From: Hygrocybe punicea
Lineage: Eukaryota; Basidiomycota; Agaricomycetes; Agaricales; Hygrophoraceae
Length of the DNA: 64,000 nt
Assembly: GCA_963556145.1 (NCBI GenBank)
Contig: OY744473.1
Coordinates: 3,844,001 to 3,908,000, forward strand
Direction of reading: 5' to 3'
In this document: positions 46,728 to 58,000 of the stretch, piece after piece
How positions within the stretch are numbered: the stretch's first letter is position 1
How the letters are laid out: every line of letters starts with the position of its first letter
Notes under the pieces: generated by a model
Seen by the model: the letters and a program-made list of their open reading frames with translations, nothing else
What the model was told of the DNA's origin: nothing
Databases searched by the model: none
Made by a program: the position numbers and the translations under genes

Positions 46728-47475
46728 CTTATTGCGGTTTTCAGTAAAGCTGTCAGGGCTTGAAATGTGCACCAAATTCAGCAAAATCACTATTTTCTAA
46801 ATAACTCATGGAATACTGTATGGATTGTTAAGGTGTAACAGGGAACAATCATCTACTTTATAAGGGCTAGGCAGCCCCAGGCTTAGATTCTGAATATTAC
46901 ATGTATTACAAAACATCCAAACAATTCACCTGTTTTCAGTCACCCTTCTGTGGGAGACAAATAAGTCAGCAACCAGACATCAGATTGGCAAGTATGTAGA
47001 GGCAAATTTCATCTATGGTTCTGGGGCTAGGCAGCCCCATCTGTCATTCAATAAATCAAGAACATCTGAACAATCTATGCAAGATCTATTAATGTCATAT
47101 AATGTGCATTATTCAGGGTGTTCATAACTTCATGTAAAAATTACAAGTGTGCAACATTAATTATGGGGCTGCCTAGCCCCAGAACCATAGATGAAATTTG
47201 CCTCTACATACTTGCCAATCTGATGTCTGGTTGCTGACTTATTTGTCTCCCACAGAAGGGTGACTGAAAACAGGTGAATTGTTTGGATGTTTTGTAATAC
47301 ATGTAATATTCAGAATCTAAGCCTGGGGCTGCCTAGCCCTTATAAAGTAGATGATTGTTCCCTGTTACACCTTAACAATCCATACAGTATTCCATGAGTT
47401 ATTTAGAAAATAGTGATTTTGCTGAATTTGGTGCACATTTCAAGCCCTGACAGCTTTACTGAAAACCACAATAAG
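46728..47475. repeat. Large fold-back repeat, 313-bp arms nearly identical
   Basis: Positions 46728-47040 recur as the reverse complement at 47163-47475, with 122 bases between. I found only one mismatch (GCGG/GTGG near the outer end). Each inner end carries the small palindrome GGGGCTAGGCAGCCCC, and GGGCTAGGCAGCCCC also occurs midway. There is no open frame. Near-identity implies recent origin or ongoing gene conversion between the arms. Confidence 0.92.
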
Positions 47476-49629
47476 GGTGTTTCAATGGTTGATCTATCAG
47501 TATTGAAATTTTGAAACTCTGATACCAGTTTGAAAACTGCTCCATTTGATAAAATAGCTAATCTCACCAGTCAGAATTATTGTTCAATCATGCATATATA
47601 GTGTTAAAACAAGAAATCATGGGTGGTTGTTTTGCATTGAGGTAATATGAGGGTGTTTTAGTGACTGATCCTGTTTCAGTGGGCAGTCCATAACTGTAGG
47701 CTAGATCGCTAATCCAGACAAAATTGGCAGGCCAGATCACAGTCTGGACAAAATTGGCCAAAATTGGCCATTTTTTATCCAGACATGAAGATCAAAATTC
47801 GAGTTTTTGTGATCTAGCCTTGGTAGAGATAATCGGGGGTCCTAGTCCAACCATGACCAACTCAGGGGTCATAGGGGTTTGAATCATTGATTAGATATAG
47901 AAAAGATGGATCTGGCAAACACGAAATGCTATTGGCACTTGAACTATAGTTGTAGCTAGTGTTGTCATGGTCCAGTCTGGTCTGGTCACAGTTAACAATG
48001 GTTAATCCAAATGTGGCTATTCAAACTGGACTGGACCATTGGGACCGCAGTTAACCGCCCCAAAATGTCCCACAAAGGGAGTCTAGGGCAAACCTCAACC
48101 CACCTCCACCACAATGACTGGAATGCTGTGACTTTACGATGACAATGGCAACTGCTGGCAAGGCTGGAGAAGTGGTGCACCCATTCTCCGGCCCAGGTAT
48201 GTCCCCCTGCTGTTCGTTCTCCATGTTAAACCAATGGTTACTGACCTACTAACCACTCCCCACTCTTGTCCAGAATGCCAGTGCACTCAGTGAGGGGTAG
48301 AAGCCTTCAATGCCCAGAATGACAGCAGTGTCATGCACCCAACCCAATTTGATGATCAAAGCACCAGGAATCCAGGATTGCATCCAAGGGGGCAAGGTCA
48401 CCCCTCAAAAACATGAATGTAGGATGGGAGACCCACACCGACACCCTAAATGAGGGGGTGAGATTCCCAGCACCCCAAATGATGACGACAATGCCCAGTG
48501 CATGTGTTAATGTGCCCCAGTGCCATGACATCATGTGTGAGGGGGAGAGAAGGCAGTTGCACATCCCAGGCACCAACAACTGCCTCTCAAATGTGGACAC
48601 AGGCTGACTGACCCATGTACAATACCAATGAGGGAGTGATGATGCTGAGGCAGCAAGGCAGGAGTGCCAAATGCAGAACCAATGCCAAGCCTGGAAGGGC
48701 ATGCGGGTAATGATGCCCCGACACCCTTGTTTATGTGCAGTGCAACCAAGCCTGAAAACAAGAGATGGGCCATCCACCAATGACAGGACAAGCCCAGGGT
48801 GATGACCATAGCTGTGGAATGAGGGCACACCTGAACATGATGGAGGAGAACATTGACAGAAGCAGGAGACAAAAAACACAGCCACCCTGATAACTGGTGC
48901 ATTTATTCTTTTCATTCATATATTATTGTTGCACTACTGATTACTACCAAACCCCAGCCACTACCCCACTCTCACCATGATGTACAGCAGCACCACAGCA
49001 GCACTGGCACTGGCACCAGCACCAGCCCAGCAGCCATAGCATGACAAAGAAGGCAACAACAACAACGGTGAGGATGGGGATGAGGATGGGGACCAAAACG
49101 ATCACAGGGACCAGAACAGTCACAGGGACAGGGATGAGGGACAGACGAGGATGACGAAACAACAGGGCCAGGAAAGGGACAACAGGGATGGGGACAATGG
49201 GGATGGGGACAACAGGGACAGGGACAATGGGGACAATAATGGGGACAATGAGACAACAAGGACAAGGACAAGGACTTGAGCTGATGGGGATGGGGACAAC
49301 GGGGAAGATGGGGATGGGATCGATCAGGACAATGGAGATGGGGATGACAAAATGACAATGGGGATGATGATGGAGACAAGGATGGATAACGAGGATGGAA
49401 AGGTGAATGAACGCACCCCCTGCCTCCCCTCCCCCTGTTTGTGATGTATGAGAAGAGGTGGGTGGGTCACCGTGGGTGGATGTCTGGTTAGGGGCTTAAT
49501 GGGGGATTGGTTGAGAAGGGTGGAGAAGCATTTTTTGGCATCAACGGGAGCAGTAGCACACTCTTACTGTTCCAAATTCCAGAATCTCAATAGCTAGGGC
49601 AACATTTTGAGAATATACAATCTACACTC

Positions 49630-49926
49630 TCACAATTTATCAACCAAACTAGAAATAAAGGAAGTAATATCATCTGGAACTTGCTTCTGCATCTCCCCAT
49701 CCATCTCCAGTCCATGAAGCTCTTGTCCCCAATTCATACCATCAGTAAAATCAAGACCTTTACCTTGTCAAATAGAATACTTCAACAGCTGCAAAGCTTC
49801 CATAAGTTCAGGTGAAATGCGATTTCGCCAAGCTGTCATAGTTTCTTTGCTTGAAGAAAATACCCACTCACAAGGCACTGCGGATGCTTGTATCGGCAGA
49901 ATCTCCATCGCAAGACCAAAAACGCC
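49630..49926 (-). pseudogene. hAT transposase C-terminal dimerisation region, one in-frame TGA
   Basis: The minus strand reads GLAMEILPIQASAVPCEWVF, SSSKETMTAWRNRISPELME, ALQLLKYSI, then TGA (49768-49770), then QGKGLDFTDGMNWG and a stop after SSLVDKL. The ASAVPCExVFSSSKET and RNRISPxLMEALQLLK blocks are the conserved hAT dimerisation domain. The TGA fits a CGA change. Upstream catalytic parts are not recognisable in this window. Confidence 0.8.
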
Positions 49927-50603
49927 TAGAAAATGAAGTTGATTTTCCTTGATAAATTGTTGTCAGATAGCTAGCAATTATGAAAAAAAAATACCACTTG
50001 CCTGCCAATATAGCAAACTTCCTGTTGCAGGTCAATCATCATGAAGATATGCTGACTCATATGCAGCACCTTCAATTTCAGCTGATTGCTGTGGTGTTGG
50101 ACAAGGTGGATGATGGTCAAGTCTTAGAATATCTCTTGCTGTCAGTTAGTGAACTGCAGGGATTAGTCATGGGTTGCCATGGGTATGGGGACGGGTAGCC
50201 AAATCTGGACCTGGCCTAAATCCGTACCTGTGGCATGGGTCACACAGGTTTATCGCGAGTAGTGTCACAACCGCGTGACATCTGATTTGCTCTCAACCAG
50301 CAACAGCAATGGCAACAACAACAATGAGAATGGCAACAACAACAACAGACAATGATGGGACATGGGGAGAAGGGAAGCAGGAGGGTGGTGCACCCACCCC
50401 CTGTTGCAGTAGGTAAGTTTTTTTTTTTTTTTTTCTTAGCTACTCATTACACAAACGACGACAACAGCAGTACCAACATCACAAACAACACACACCCGAT
50501 GAGGACGACAGGCAGCAAGGATGAGGGTGACAATGGCGGCCACCACCACCACTACAATGATGACAACCTATGGCCCTCCAAATAGGACAACAACAACAAC
50601 TCA

Positions 50604-51736
50604 TTTAGTGGGCCAGTGCTGCGCATGGCATGAACAAGTTCTCTTTTCTCCCTTCCGACTTCCATAATGAAGTAAGCAATAAGATTAAATTGCATAAAGC
50701 ATTTTACATATGGTATGAGACATATAGCATATATTAGTATATTGCAAATTGTTCTAATGAGTCCACCTCACACCTCAGCAACATAAAATGTAGACAAAAT
50801 AAAACTACATAGTGGGTCTTCAGTCTTCATCAACCTCCTCGCTTACTGTCATGTCTGCTGTGCTGCATCATAACTGTCTCCTAAACAGTATGATAACAAT
50901 TAACTTACATTTTCTCAACCCTACTTACATTTTCTCAACCCTACTTACATTTTCTCAACCCTACTTCTCCATGACCTTGAATGCTGTATAACAGATGAGT
51001 CATCAACATGAAGACAGCTGTGCTTGTTGAGTAGCATAAACAAGTCTGTTTTCTTTCATTTTATTTGTACAATTGTCACTAACATCAATAAGTGATTAAT
51101 ATACAATTAACCTATAAGATAATCCGCGATATCACATTGAATTTTATGTTTGAAGTAAAAATAATAGTAGATGAGCAGAAATAAGCTCATTTCTGCTTAT
51201 ATGGCTGATATTTCCATATATAGTAACAGTGGTCACATGTGACTATGACTCGTGTGATCAGCTCAAAATTTGGGATATATGGTATAAAATTGCCTTATAT
51301 GATTAGACCAGTCACATGTGACTGTTACCATTGCGATCAGCAAAAAATTTGCTATACAATATCAAAACTTACCTTATATGATTAGATTGGTCACATGTCT
51401 TGCCTGAAATGGTTATATTAGTCAGCAGTTCAATTTTCAGCTGATTCTGACAAGAATTGAGGCTGGTATAAATATTTTGAAATAATTTGAAGGTAATTTG
51501 TCTTTTGTGAGACAACCCATATTTGGATGCTTATGTAAGCTTGTCCACACATGGCCCTAACTGTATCTGATTTTCCAATATCAGAAGTAGAATCATATCT
51601 CTTGCCCAAAAAATCTTTCTCTATAGGCGATGCACGAACATTAATCAATTAATCAATTAATTAATTAATTATGAACCCTCACTGAACCAGGTCTGATAAA
51701 GAATGAGTCTTTTAATAAATTAAAAGAACTTGTAAT
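50604..51736. repeat. Dispersed 1.1 kb repeat, copy B
   Basis: This is the same family and orientation as copy A at 45494-46639, starting TTTAGTGGGCCAGTGCTGC and ending with the same TCTTTTAAT/ATTAAAAGA hairpin. It contains three tandem copies of ACTTACATTTTCTCAACCCT (about 50904-50963) where copy A has one. Its right end abuts the helicase relic directly, cutting that reading frame. Confidence 0.75.
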
Positions 51737-52230
51737 TTTGTAGAGATCATGATAAGACAGCATTGAGACTTCATCAATGAAAATATAGTCAACTCCTTCT
51801 AGTCTACCTTTGAGCTGAGTAATACCCATTGCTTCATTTCTATTTGACATATTTGGATTGATGCCCAGGAAGTAGTGATAAGTTGAGCCATTTTGTAGAG
51901 CTGCAGAAGTACCAGTAGGACCAAGAATAACAAATCTGTGAGACTCATGTACATTGTCAAAGAAATCAACAATGGCTTTGATGACTTGTGATTTTCCAGT
52001 GCCAGCCATTCCAGCAATATTCATTTTCAACTGGTCACTGCTGGGAGATGAAGCATGATTTGCAATAATCCTAAAGGCTCTTTTCTGCTCAGTGTTCAAG
52101 CTGAATTTTCTAACTGTAGCATCAATGAGCTGTTGTTGCTGTGCATTTTCAGCTCTGAAAGTTTGCATCAAGTATGATTGGTCTACAATCATCACATCAT
52201 TTTCATTTGGAGCAGTGCTGAGGGAGGTGG
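51737..52230 (-). pseudogene. Helitron PIF1-like helicase relic
   Basis: An open minus-strand frame reads FSLNTEQKRAFRIIANHAS, the Walker A motif MAGTGKSQVIKAIVDFF, RFVILGPTGTSAALQNGSTY and the Walker B motif VDYIFIDEVSMLSYHDLYK. It stops being helicase-like exactly where the 1.1 kb repeat begins (51736). Only the N-terminal third of the helicase domain remains. It differs clearly from the helicase at 8551-9885, so it comes from another Helitron lineage. Confidence 0.85.
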
Positions 52231-53029
52231 TCAGCAGGCGAGGGAGATGGCAATCAGAGGGAACCTGCAGTAGAGGGAGAAAGTATTGAGCATGGAGTAA
52301 ACAAAACAAATGGCACTCACAGGCAATAACGCTCCACAGGTGCTCAAGGAAGGGTGGGCACTCTGTGATGAAAGAGTGAGGGTGTCAAAAGGAGGGAGCG
52401 GGCACCAGGCAGTCAGCAGGTGGAGGGAGATGGCAGGTGCTGGAGGGAGAAGGCAGTCAGCAGGTGAGGAAGAGAGATAGCTGGGACTGGATAGAAGCAC
52501 TCCAGGGGAACTTGCACTAAAAAGTGTTGAGGAGGCCAATGATAAAGAAGAAAAAGGGTACTCACACTCAGGTGCTCAAGCCCCAGAGAGAGCGCTCAGT
52601 GATGCAAAAAGAGCCTTGATGATGTGTCAAAGGCAGTCAAAGGCAGGGAGATGGCACAGCAGCAATGTGGGTGCCCAGTCATTAGAGCATTAGGGCTTAG
52701 GGCACAAGTTTGCGCTGATTCATTTCCTAATTTGGCACTCCGAAACAGTCTGTCCATGGTTCACTGTGGTCTGGGACTGTAACCAGACCATTGGCAATGG
52801 TTCAGTTAAATTTGGGTCCGGTCTGAACAATCCACAGTCTTTAACCAAACCATGGCAACACTAGTTGTAGCACCAACTCGATCTATCTGAGTTTGAAACG
52901 ATATAACTATGAACAAATAAGACACACATTGGTGCAAACAGAGCTGCCAGCCCCACCAAATGGCCCAGGTATGTGCCACACCATCCTGTTGTCGTTTGCT
53001 AACATCATTTGACCATGACCAGGTGCCGA

Positions 53030-53190
53030 ACCCAACCTGCCACACCTCACGAACGTGTGCAGCCACGTCAACTGACATGTAGACATCATTCGCAAGGTGT
53101 CCAGCTGCTACCCCCCTTGCCAACACACCTTGTGAATGCACACAGACATGTCAACTGACATGTAGATGTCGTTCACAAAGTGTGATGGTG
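53030..53190. repeat. Two diverged copies of a GTCAACTGACATGTAGA unit
   Basis: CACGTCAACTGACATGTAGACATCATTCGCAAGGTGT (written here in parts: GTCAACTGACATGTAGA then YATTCRCAARGTGT) occurs at about 53066-53101 and again at 53147-53181. The same central GTCAAYTGAC palindrome is found inside the hAT-type elements, so this stretch is probably a fragment of a related element. Confidence 0.5.
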
Positions 53191-53210
53191 ACAGGAGTGC
53201 GGGTTCCGCT

Positions 53211-54279
53211 TACTGCTGTTCTGGCCCGGCCTAAAGCCATGAGCCGGGCCAAGCCAGGCCCTTTAAGGCCAGGCTTAGCTGGGCCATGGTGCCAGCTTTT
53301 GGTGGCCTAGGGCTTGGCCTAGGTGTTTACAAGCCATTAGCCAAGCCATCAAGCCGCGGCCTGGCACCCTAATGATCGGCTTCTTTTTTGCTTCATATCC
53401 ACTGTCAATGTCATGTTTCTTCCTTCACCGTTCACTGCAGCTCTCATTTACCTCATTGTGGCCACCCTTGATCCTCTCCACCCCCACCACCCTCTCACTT
53501 TCAGGACCTTCAAAGATGCCAGCAGTTGGAAGTGCCAGCAGACACCATCCGATGATGGCCACGACACCAGGACCGCTGATCTGAAAATGCATCATTCGGA
53601 CTCTGATGGCAAGGGGGATTGAGGCTGGAGGAGTGGTGCACCCACTCTCCAGCCAAGGTACGTCCCACCTTCATTCTGTCACCTCCCACTGATGGAATGA
53701 CAAAACAACATGTTAGAACACATCGTTTCATGTCGTAACACCACAACACCACAAATGATGTGTTTTTACACGTCATTTAGATGGATCGTCAAAACAACGT
53801 GTTCGAACACATCGTTTTGTGGAACCCCGACAACCCAGCCAGGCCAGCCACCCTCGCATGGCATCATCAAGCACTTCATGAGCAGCAGGCCCATGTCAAC
53901 TGACGCGGACGGCAACCTCACGAGGTAAGGCAAGACCACCAGGTACCTCACAAGCGGCAGGCCCACGTCAATTGGTGTGGAGGCCACCCTTGCAAGGTGA
54001 GGAAGGCAAAACCTACCTCGCAAGGGCCAGGCCCACATCAATTGACGTGGCTGGCCACCCTTGTGAGGTAAGGGAATGCCAAATTGGTTGCGAAACCTAG
54101 ATGAACCCCTCGCCCTGCTATCCCTTTTGAAAGCTGCAGCCTGGGCCCTGGGCCAGGCCAAGCTGGAGCCAAGCCATGACTGACGGCTTTGGCCTGGCCT
54201 GAGGTTTCTCAAAGCCAGAGCCCCCTCAGGCCAGGCCAAAGCCACCAAAGCCAGGCCAAGCCAGGCCGGAACAGCAGTA
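53211..54279. mobile_element. Non-autonomous hAT-type element, 1,069 bp
   Basis: The ends TACTGCTGTTCTGGCC and GGCCGGAACAGCAGTA are inverted and flanked by the exact 8-bp repeat GTTCCGCT (53203-53210 and 54280-54287). Subterminal GGCCAAGCC/GGCTTGGCC repeats fill both ends. Inside are several GTCAATTG or GTCAACTGAC words and the GGAGTGGTGCACCCACTCTCC palindrome with an adjoining AGGTACGT (about 53628-53664). No transposase. The TIR differs from the TAGTGTTG family, so it is a separate subfamily. Confidence 0.88.
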
Positions 54280-54287
54280 GTTCCGCT

Positions 54288-55028
54288 CCCATTTCCACCT
54301 GAGGCCTCTCATCTACCTCGCAAGGGTGACAACGGTGTCAATTGACACACATCTGGCCCACGTGAAGTATATGGCACTGTCAGTATCCCCCAGTACCCGT
54401 GGTCTACCACCATACCTGCCGTTGTTGGGTACAATGTGTACCTGTCTGCAGGTACTGTGGGTATGGGTGCAGTGTCCAAAATTGGACCTGCCATGGAGGC
54501 CCCACTCCACCCACACCCACACCCACCCTCCCCACTCCCTCCCCACTCCCTTTTGTTTCCTTGTCTCCTGCATTCCCTGCTCCTTACCCTCATTTCTCCC
54601 TGTATTATACATTTATAATTAAAAAAAGGAAAAATGACACACACAATTGCTTGAAAAATTGCTTGCACAACAGAAAAATCAATCAGACCTCAAGTATGAA
54701 TTAGTATGGTGATAAGAAGGGGAGAAGAATGGCTATGTGCATAATAAAATAAAGAATCCTGTTCTCCTCCTCCTCTTAATTAATTAATTAAATTTTAATT
54801 AATTAACTAGTGGCACTACAACTATAATTCAAGAGCACCATTTGAAAACGTTTCTTTCGACTTGACGTCCTTTCGACGTCCTTTCGACTTGACGTCCTTT
54901 CGACGTCCTTTCGACTGGACGTCGCACTCGGGCTACATATTTACTAGTAATACTCCTGACACTTGGTGGTACATTGAATGATAAATAAGTTACATATATA
55001 TATATATAATAGCCGTCCACTGCGCATC
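54288..55028. other. Intergenic region downstream of PMS1
   Basis: No gene is supported. The stretch holds a GTCAATTGACAC word (54337), Pro/His-coding CA-rich DNA, AT-rich TTAATTAA runs (54776-54808) and a tandem repeat of about 27 bp built from CTTTCGACGTC and CTTTCGACTTGACGTC (about 54855-54922). A (TA)n tract lies at 54991-55007. Confidence 0.5.
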
Positions 55029-58000
55029 TCACTTCAACAGATGTCTCCAATCTATAACCGAGCTGTCGGCTCTTGTCGTTACTGCCGCGATATCTGTAAG
55101 GTGACGCATGGTGGGCCGTCCATGTGGACAGTTCCAGGGTTGATCCATCATTCCCATATGTTGAACAACCTGGTTTTGTTTCTCTTTTTGTTAATCATTG
55201 GACAAAAACGCCCCCTCTCTTTAGGAAAGTCAAGGACTTACAGTAGCCATCTGGCATTTATTCAGTGGCATCCCCACCATGATACTCTTTCGACACGCCC
55301 TCATCGCAAACATCGCCCGAGCTTTCGAGCATCTCACCGTCTCGCCGCTCGGGCGGTCTCGTATCAAGTGTATTAATTCCTCCAAATCTATTATCTCCAT
55401 GAGAGTGATGTTCTTTGTATAACAATGATAGCCTCACCTTTCATGTCGAAAACCGTACTCTTGCTGACGGGCTGCGCAACCAACCTGAGTTGATGTCGTC
55501 TAGTGGAATCCATATCCATGTCCGCGTCCGCGTCCGCTTCCCCGTTCACGTCCTCGGTTACCTCGACTTCAAACCCGTTTTGCCTCAATATTTCGATATT
55601 ATCCGCTGCCAACAGTTCATCAGCCGCCGTCAGCTCCAGAGGCTGAGGCCTAGCAAGGGGAAAATAAGGCGATGTGATAAATTTTAAAAGAAATACTAAC
55701 CTCAAAAGCCTCTGCGACTGGATGTTCGTCGTTTGTTGCAAAGTCTCAAAATTATACTTTTCATCCGCAGCATGCTGGTCAACGATGAACAAGTCATCCA
55801 TCATCACTCCTTCACCACCACCACCACCACCACCACCACCCTCCTGCCCCCCTACCACCTTCCGTCTACGAGCAATGATGAACCCCCGATTAAACTGTCC
55901 CACAATTTCCATCGTCCCAAAATCCTTCTTCTCGATAACTCGGGACAGCGCATCCGCAGCCTTCTCGTTGTCGTCGTTATCTGCGTTGAACACCTTTACC
56001 TTGCCTGCGACAGGAGATGTCTCCTCGTCCCGCTCCGTGTCCTTGTCAGCTACCCGACGTTCCCCGAGTCGACGCCAGGTATCGGAGACCTTCGAGAGGT
56101 CAAATCGCATCGGTACGTCTGTGTTATCCATCGATCGGACAATCTCGGCATGATTGACGAACTCCTCGTACGTCGGTATGAAACTGTCGTTTTTGTCGAT
56201 CGGCATATCTTCCTCTTCCTCCTCCTCCTCCTCCCGAAATTCGTGCTGGTGCTGGTGATCCAAAGTGAGCTCTGTCAAGCCCAAGCTCTTGGTCTTGGTT
56301 CGATTCGCCCGCTCGCCGGTTTCCTTCCCAGCCGAACCAAGACCAACATCACCAGAAATCGAGTCATCATCTTCAAGCTCATCAACCTCGATACTCTCAT
56401 CTTCAGACATTTCGGAACGTTGTGTCTCCCTCCGTTTCGACACTGCCTTCTTCCCCTTGTCACCGCGCTTTCCTCTCCCCGCCTTCTCTACCGAATTGGC
56501 ACTTTTTACCTCGTCCTCGTCCTCGTCCCGTAATGGATCCTCGTTATCATCAGTACAATCCCCAACACCAACATCCGCATCCGCATCATCCCCCACATCA
56601 GTCATCAGATTCGCCCCCCTCGCAAAACCACTCAGCTTCGCTCGCAAATCCTTCCGCACGTCCTCGCGAATGACACCCGGTGTCTTAGTCCTTTGGCCGC
56701 TAACCAGTTTCTTCCCAATCACTCCCACGCCCTCCTCCTTCCCTCCCGCCACATCTCCCATATCAATATCACTACCGGCACCGGTACTGGCATCGCCAGC
56801 ACCAACATTCGAACACCTCTTCTTCCGCGGTGGCTCACCCTCCTCTTCCTCTGCCCCCTCCTCCGTGACCTTGCTGCCCCCACGACGCTGCAACCCCCGA
56901 TTCCACACCGCCCCCGTCGTATCCAACACCGTCTGCACATACTTCCGCACCGGAGTTGTCGTCGCCGTCGCAGGACCAGGACGGGGATCCCTGCCATGTC
57001 GAGCACCTGGCTGTGCATGCAAGGTGACATTCAAGGACGGTGAGGACGATGATGGTGAGGTTGACGAGAAGCGGCTAGTAGCAGTAATGGTCCTAACTTC
57101 ACCGTGGACTTCGTCCGTTCCAACGAGCACGGGGATCTGTCCAGCACCAGCACCCGCACCCGCACCCGCACCCTCACCTGCACTTGCACTGGCAAGGCAT
57201 GCTGACGCCACCCCCATATCACTTCCGCTCTCTGATGTCGGAGCTGGCATTGTGGGGCCAAGCGAAGCAGGTTGGGCGGATGAGAGCGGGGATCGCGATC
57301 GCGATCGGGAGGTGGAGGTGGGGTGTGTGGATGTATACGGGGATGAACGTAACGGAGATGGTGATGGTGATTCCGTATGCTGTTGGCTTGTCACTGTAAT
57401 TTCCGGTTCGGTCAGCAACTGTTGTGTGCCCGATGAACTATCATGCTGCCCGTCGTCGTCGTCGGCATGATCATCGTCTGTCAGGGATGCAGGATTCCCC
57501 GTCTTCCCCGTCAGCACCTTATTCTTGTGACTTTTAACCGAGGAGGAGAGGTGTTTCCGACCGTCTTTAGGCTGGCTTTGGATGACGGTTCCCACATCGT
57601 ACGTAGACCTCGATGGTGCGAAAGCGACCTCGAGGGCTGTCTAGAAAGAGCGGACCAGAATATTTACATTAAAATTAGGGAAAGGGAGGGGATAGGGAGA
57701 CGACAGACAGACCTTGAGTGCGGCAAAAAGGTTAGCTTCACCGTGCAAGAATATCGTGCGTTTGTCGGGGCTGACGTTGATGTCGCATGCAGCTGGGTAA
57801 CGACAAGCACACAAGGGTGGAGGGACGGGTCGGAGTGTTGATGAATGGTGTAAGAATGAGGGAATGAAACGGTCAGTATTAGCGCCAGAGAGTGGTATAC
57901 CACGATAGGGAATGCTACTCACTGGTTGGAATCAGCAGATCAGCGACGATGAAAGGAGCCTGATTGGCATTGAACGAGTGGTAGACATCGTTGAACACTT

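Larger units (their letters stand above)
40712..47842. mobile_element. Large terminal-inverted-repeat DNA transposon, 7.1 kb
   Basis: GGACCCCCGATTATCTCTA at the left end is repeated in inverted orientation at the right end (GATAATCGGGGGTCC at 47828-47842). The match continues imperfectly as AAGGCCAGATCA/AAGGCTAGATCA. Both ends are flanked by TA, and CTAG is also shared, so the target duplication is either TA or CTAG. Subterminal repeats of TCCGGACAAA (left) and TCCAGACAAAATTGG-like words (right) support one family. No transposase frame is recognisable. The interior contains a fold-back repeat, a nested hAT-type element, a mitochondrial carrier gene fragment, a dispersed 1.1 kb repeat and a 313-bp-arm palindrome. 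Superfamily unassigned, perhaps Tc1/mariner-like by its TA. Confidence 0.65.
47957..52863. mobile_element. hAT-type element, 4.9 kb, decayed and internally loaded
   Basis: The left end TAGTGTTGTCATGGTCC and the right end ACCATGGCAACACTA are inverted, flanked by the exact 8-bp repeat GTTGTAGC (47949-47956 and 52864-52871). Inside, on the minus strand, is the C-terminal dimerisation region of a hAT transposase (49630-49926). Further in are a Helitron helicase relic, a copy of the 1.1 kb repeat, and GGGGACAAYRGGGACA and CAACAACAA tracts. Two copies of the GTGGTGCACCCA word are followed by GGTATGT or GGTAAGT (about 48171-48205 and 50388-50420). The transposase relic makes this the likely remains of an autonomous ancestor. 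Confidence 0.85.

Noticed and set aside
48331..49379. Minus-strand frames rich in Cys, Pro and His
   Set aside because: Composition follows GGGGACA and CAAC repeats inside the hAT-type element; no conserved motif is seen.
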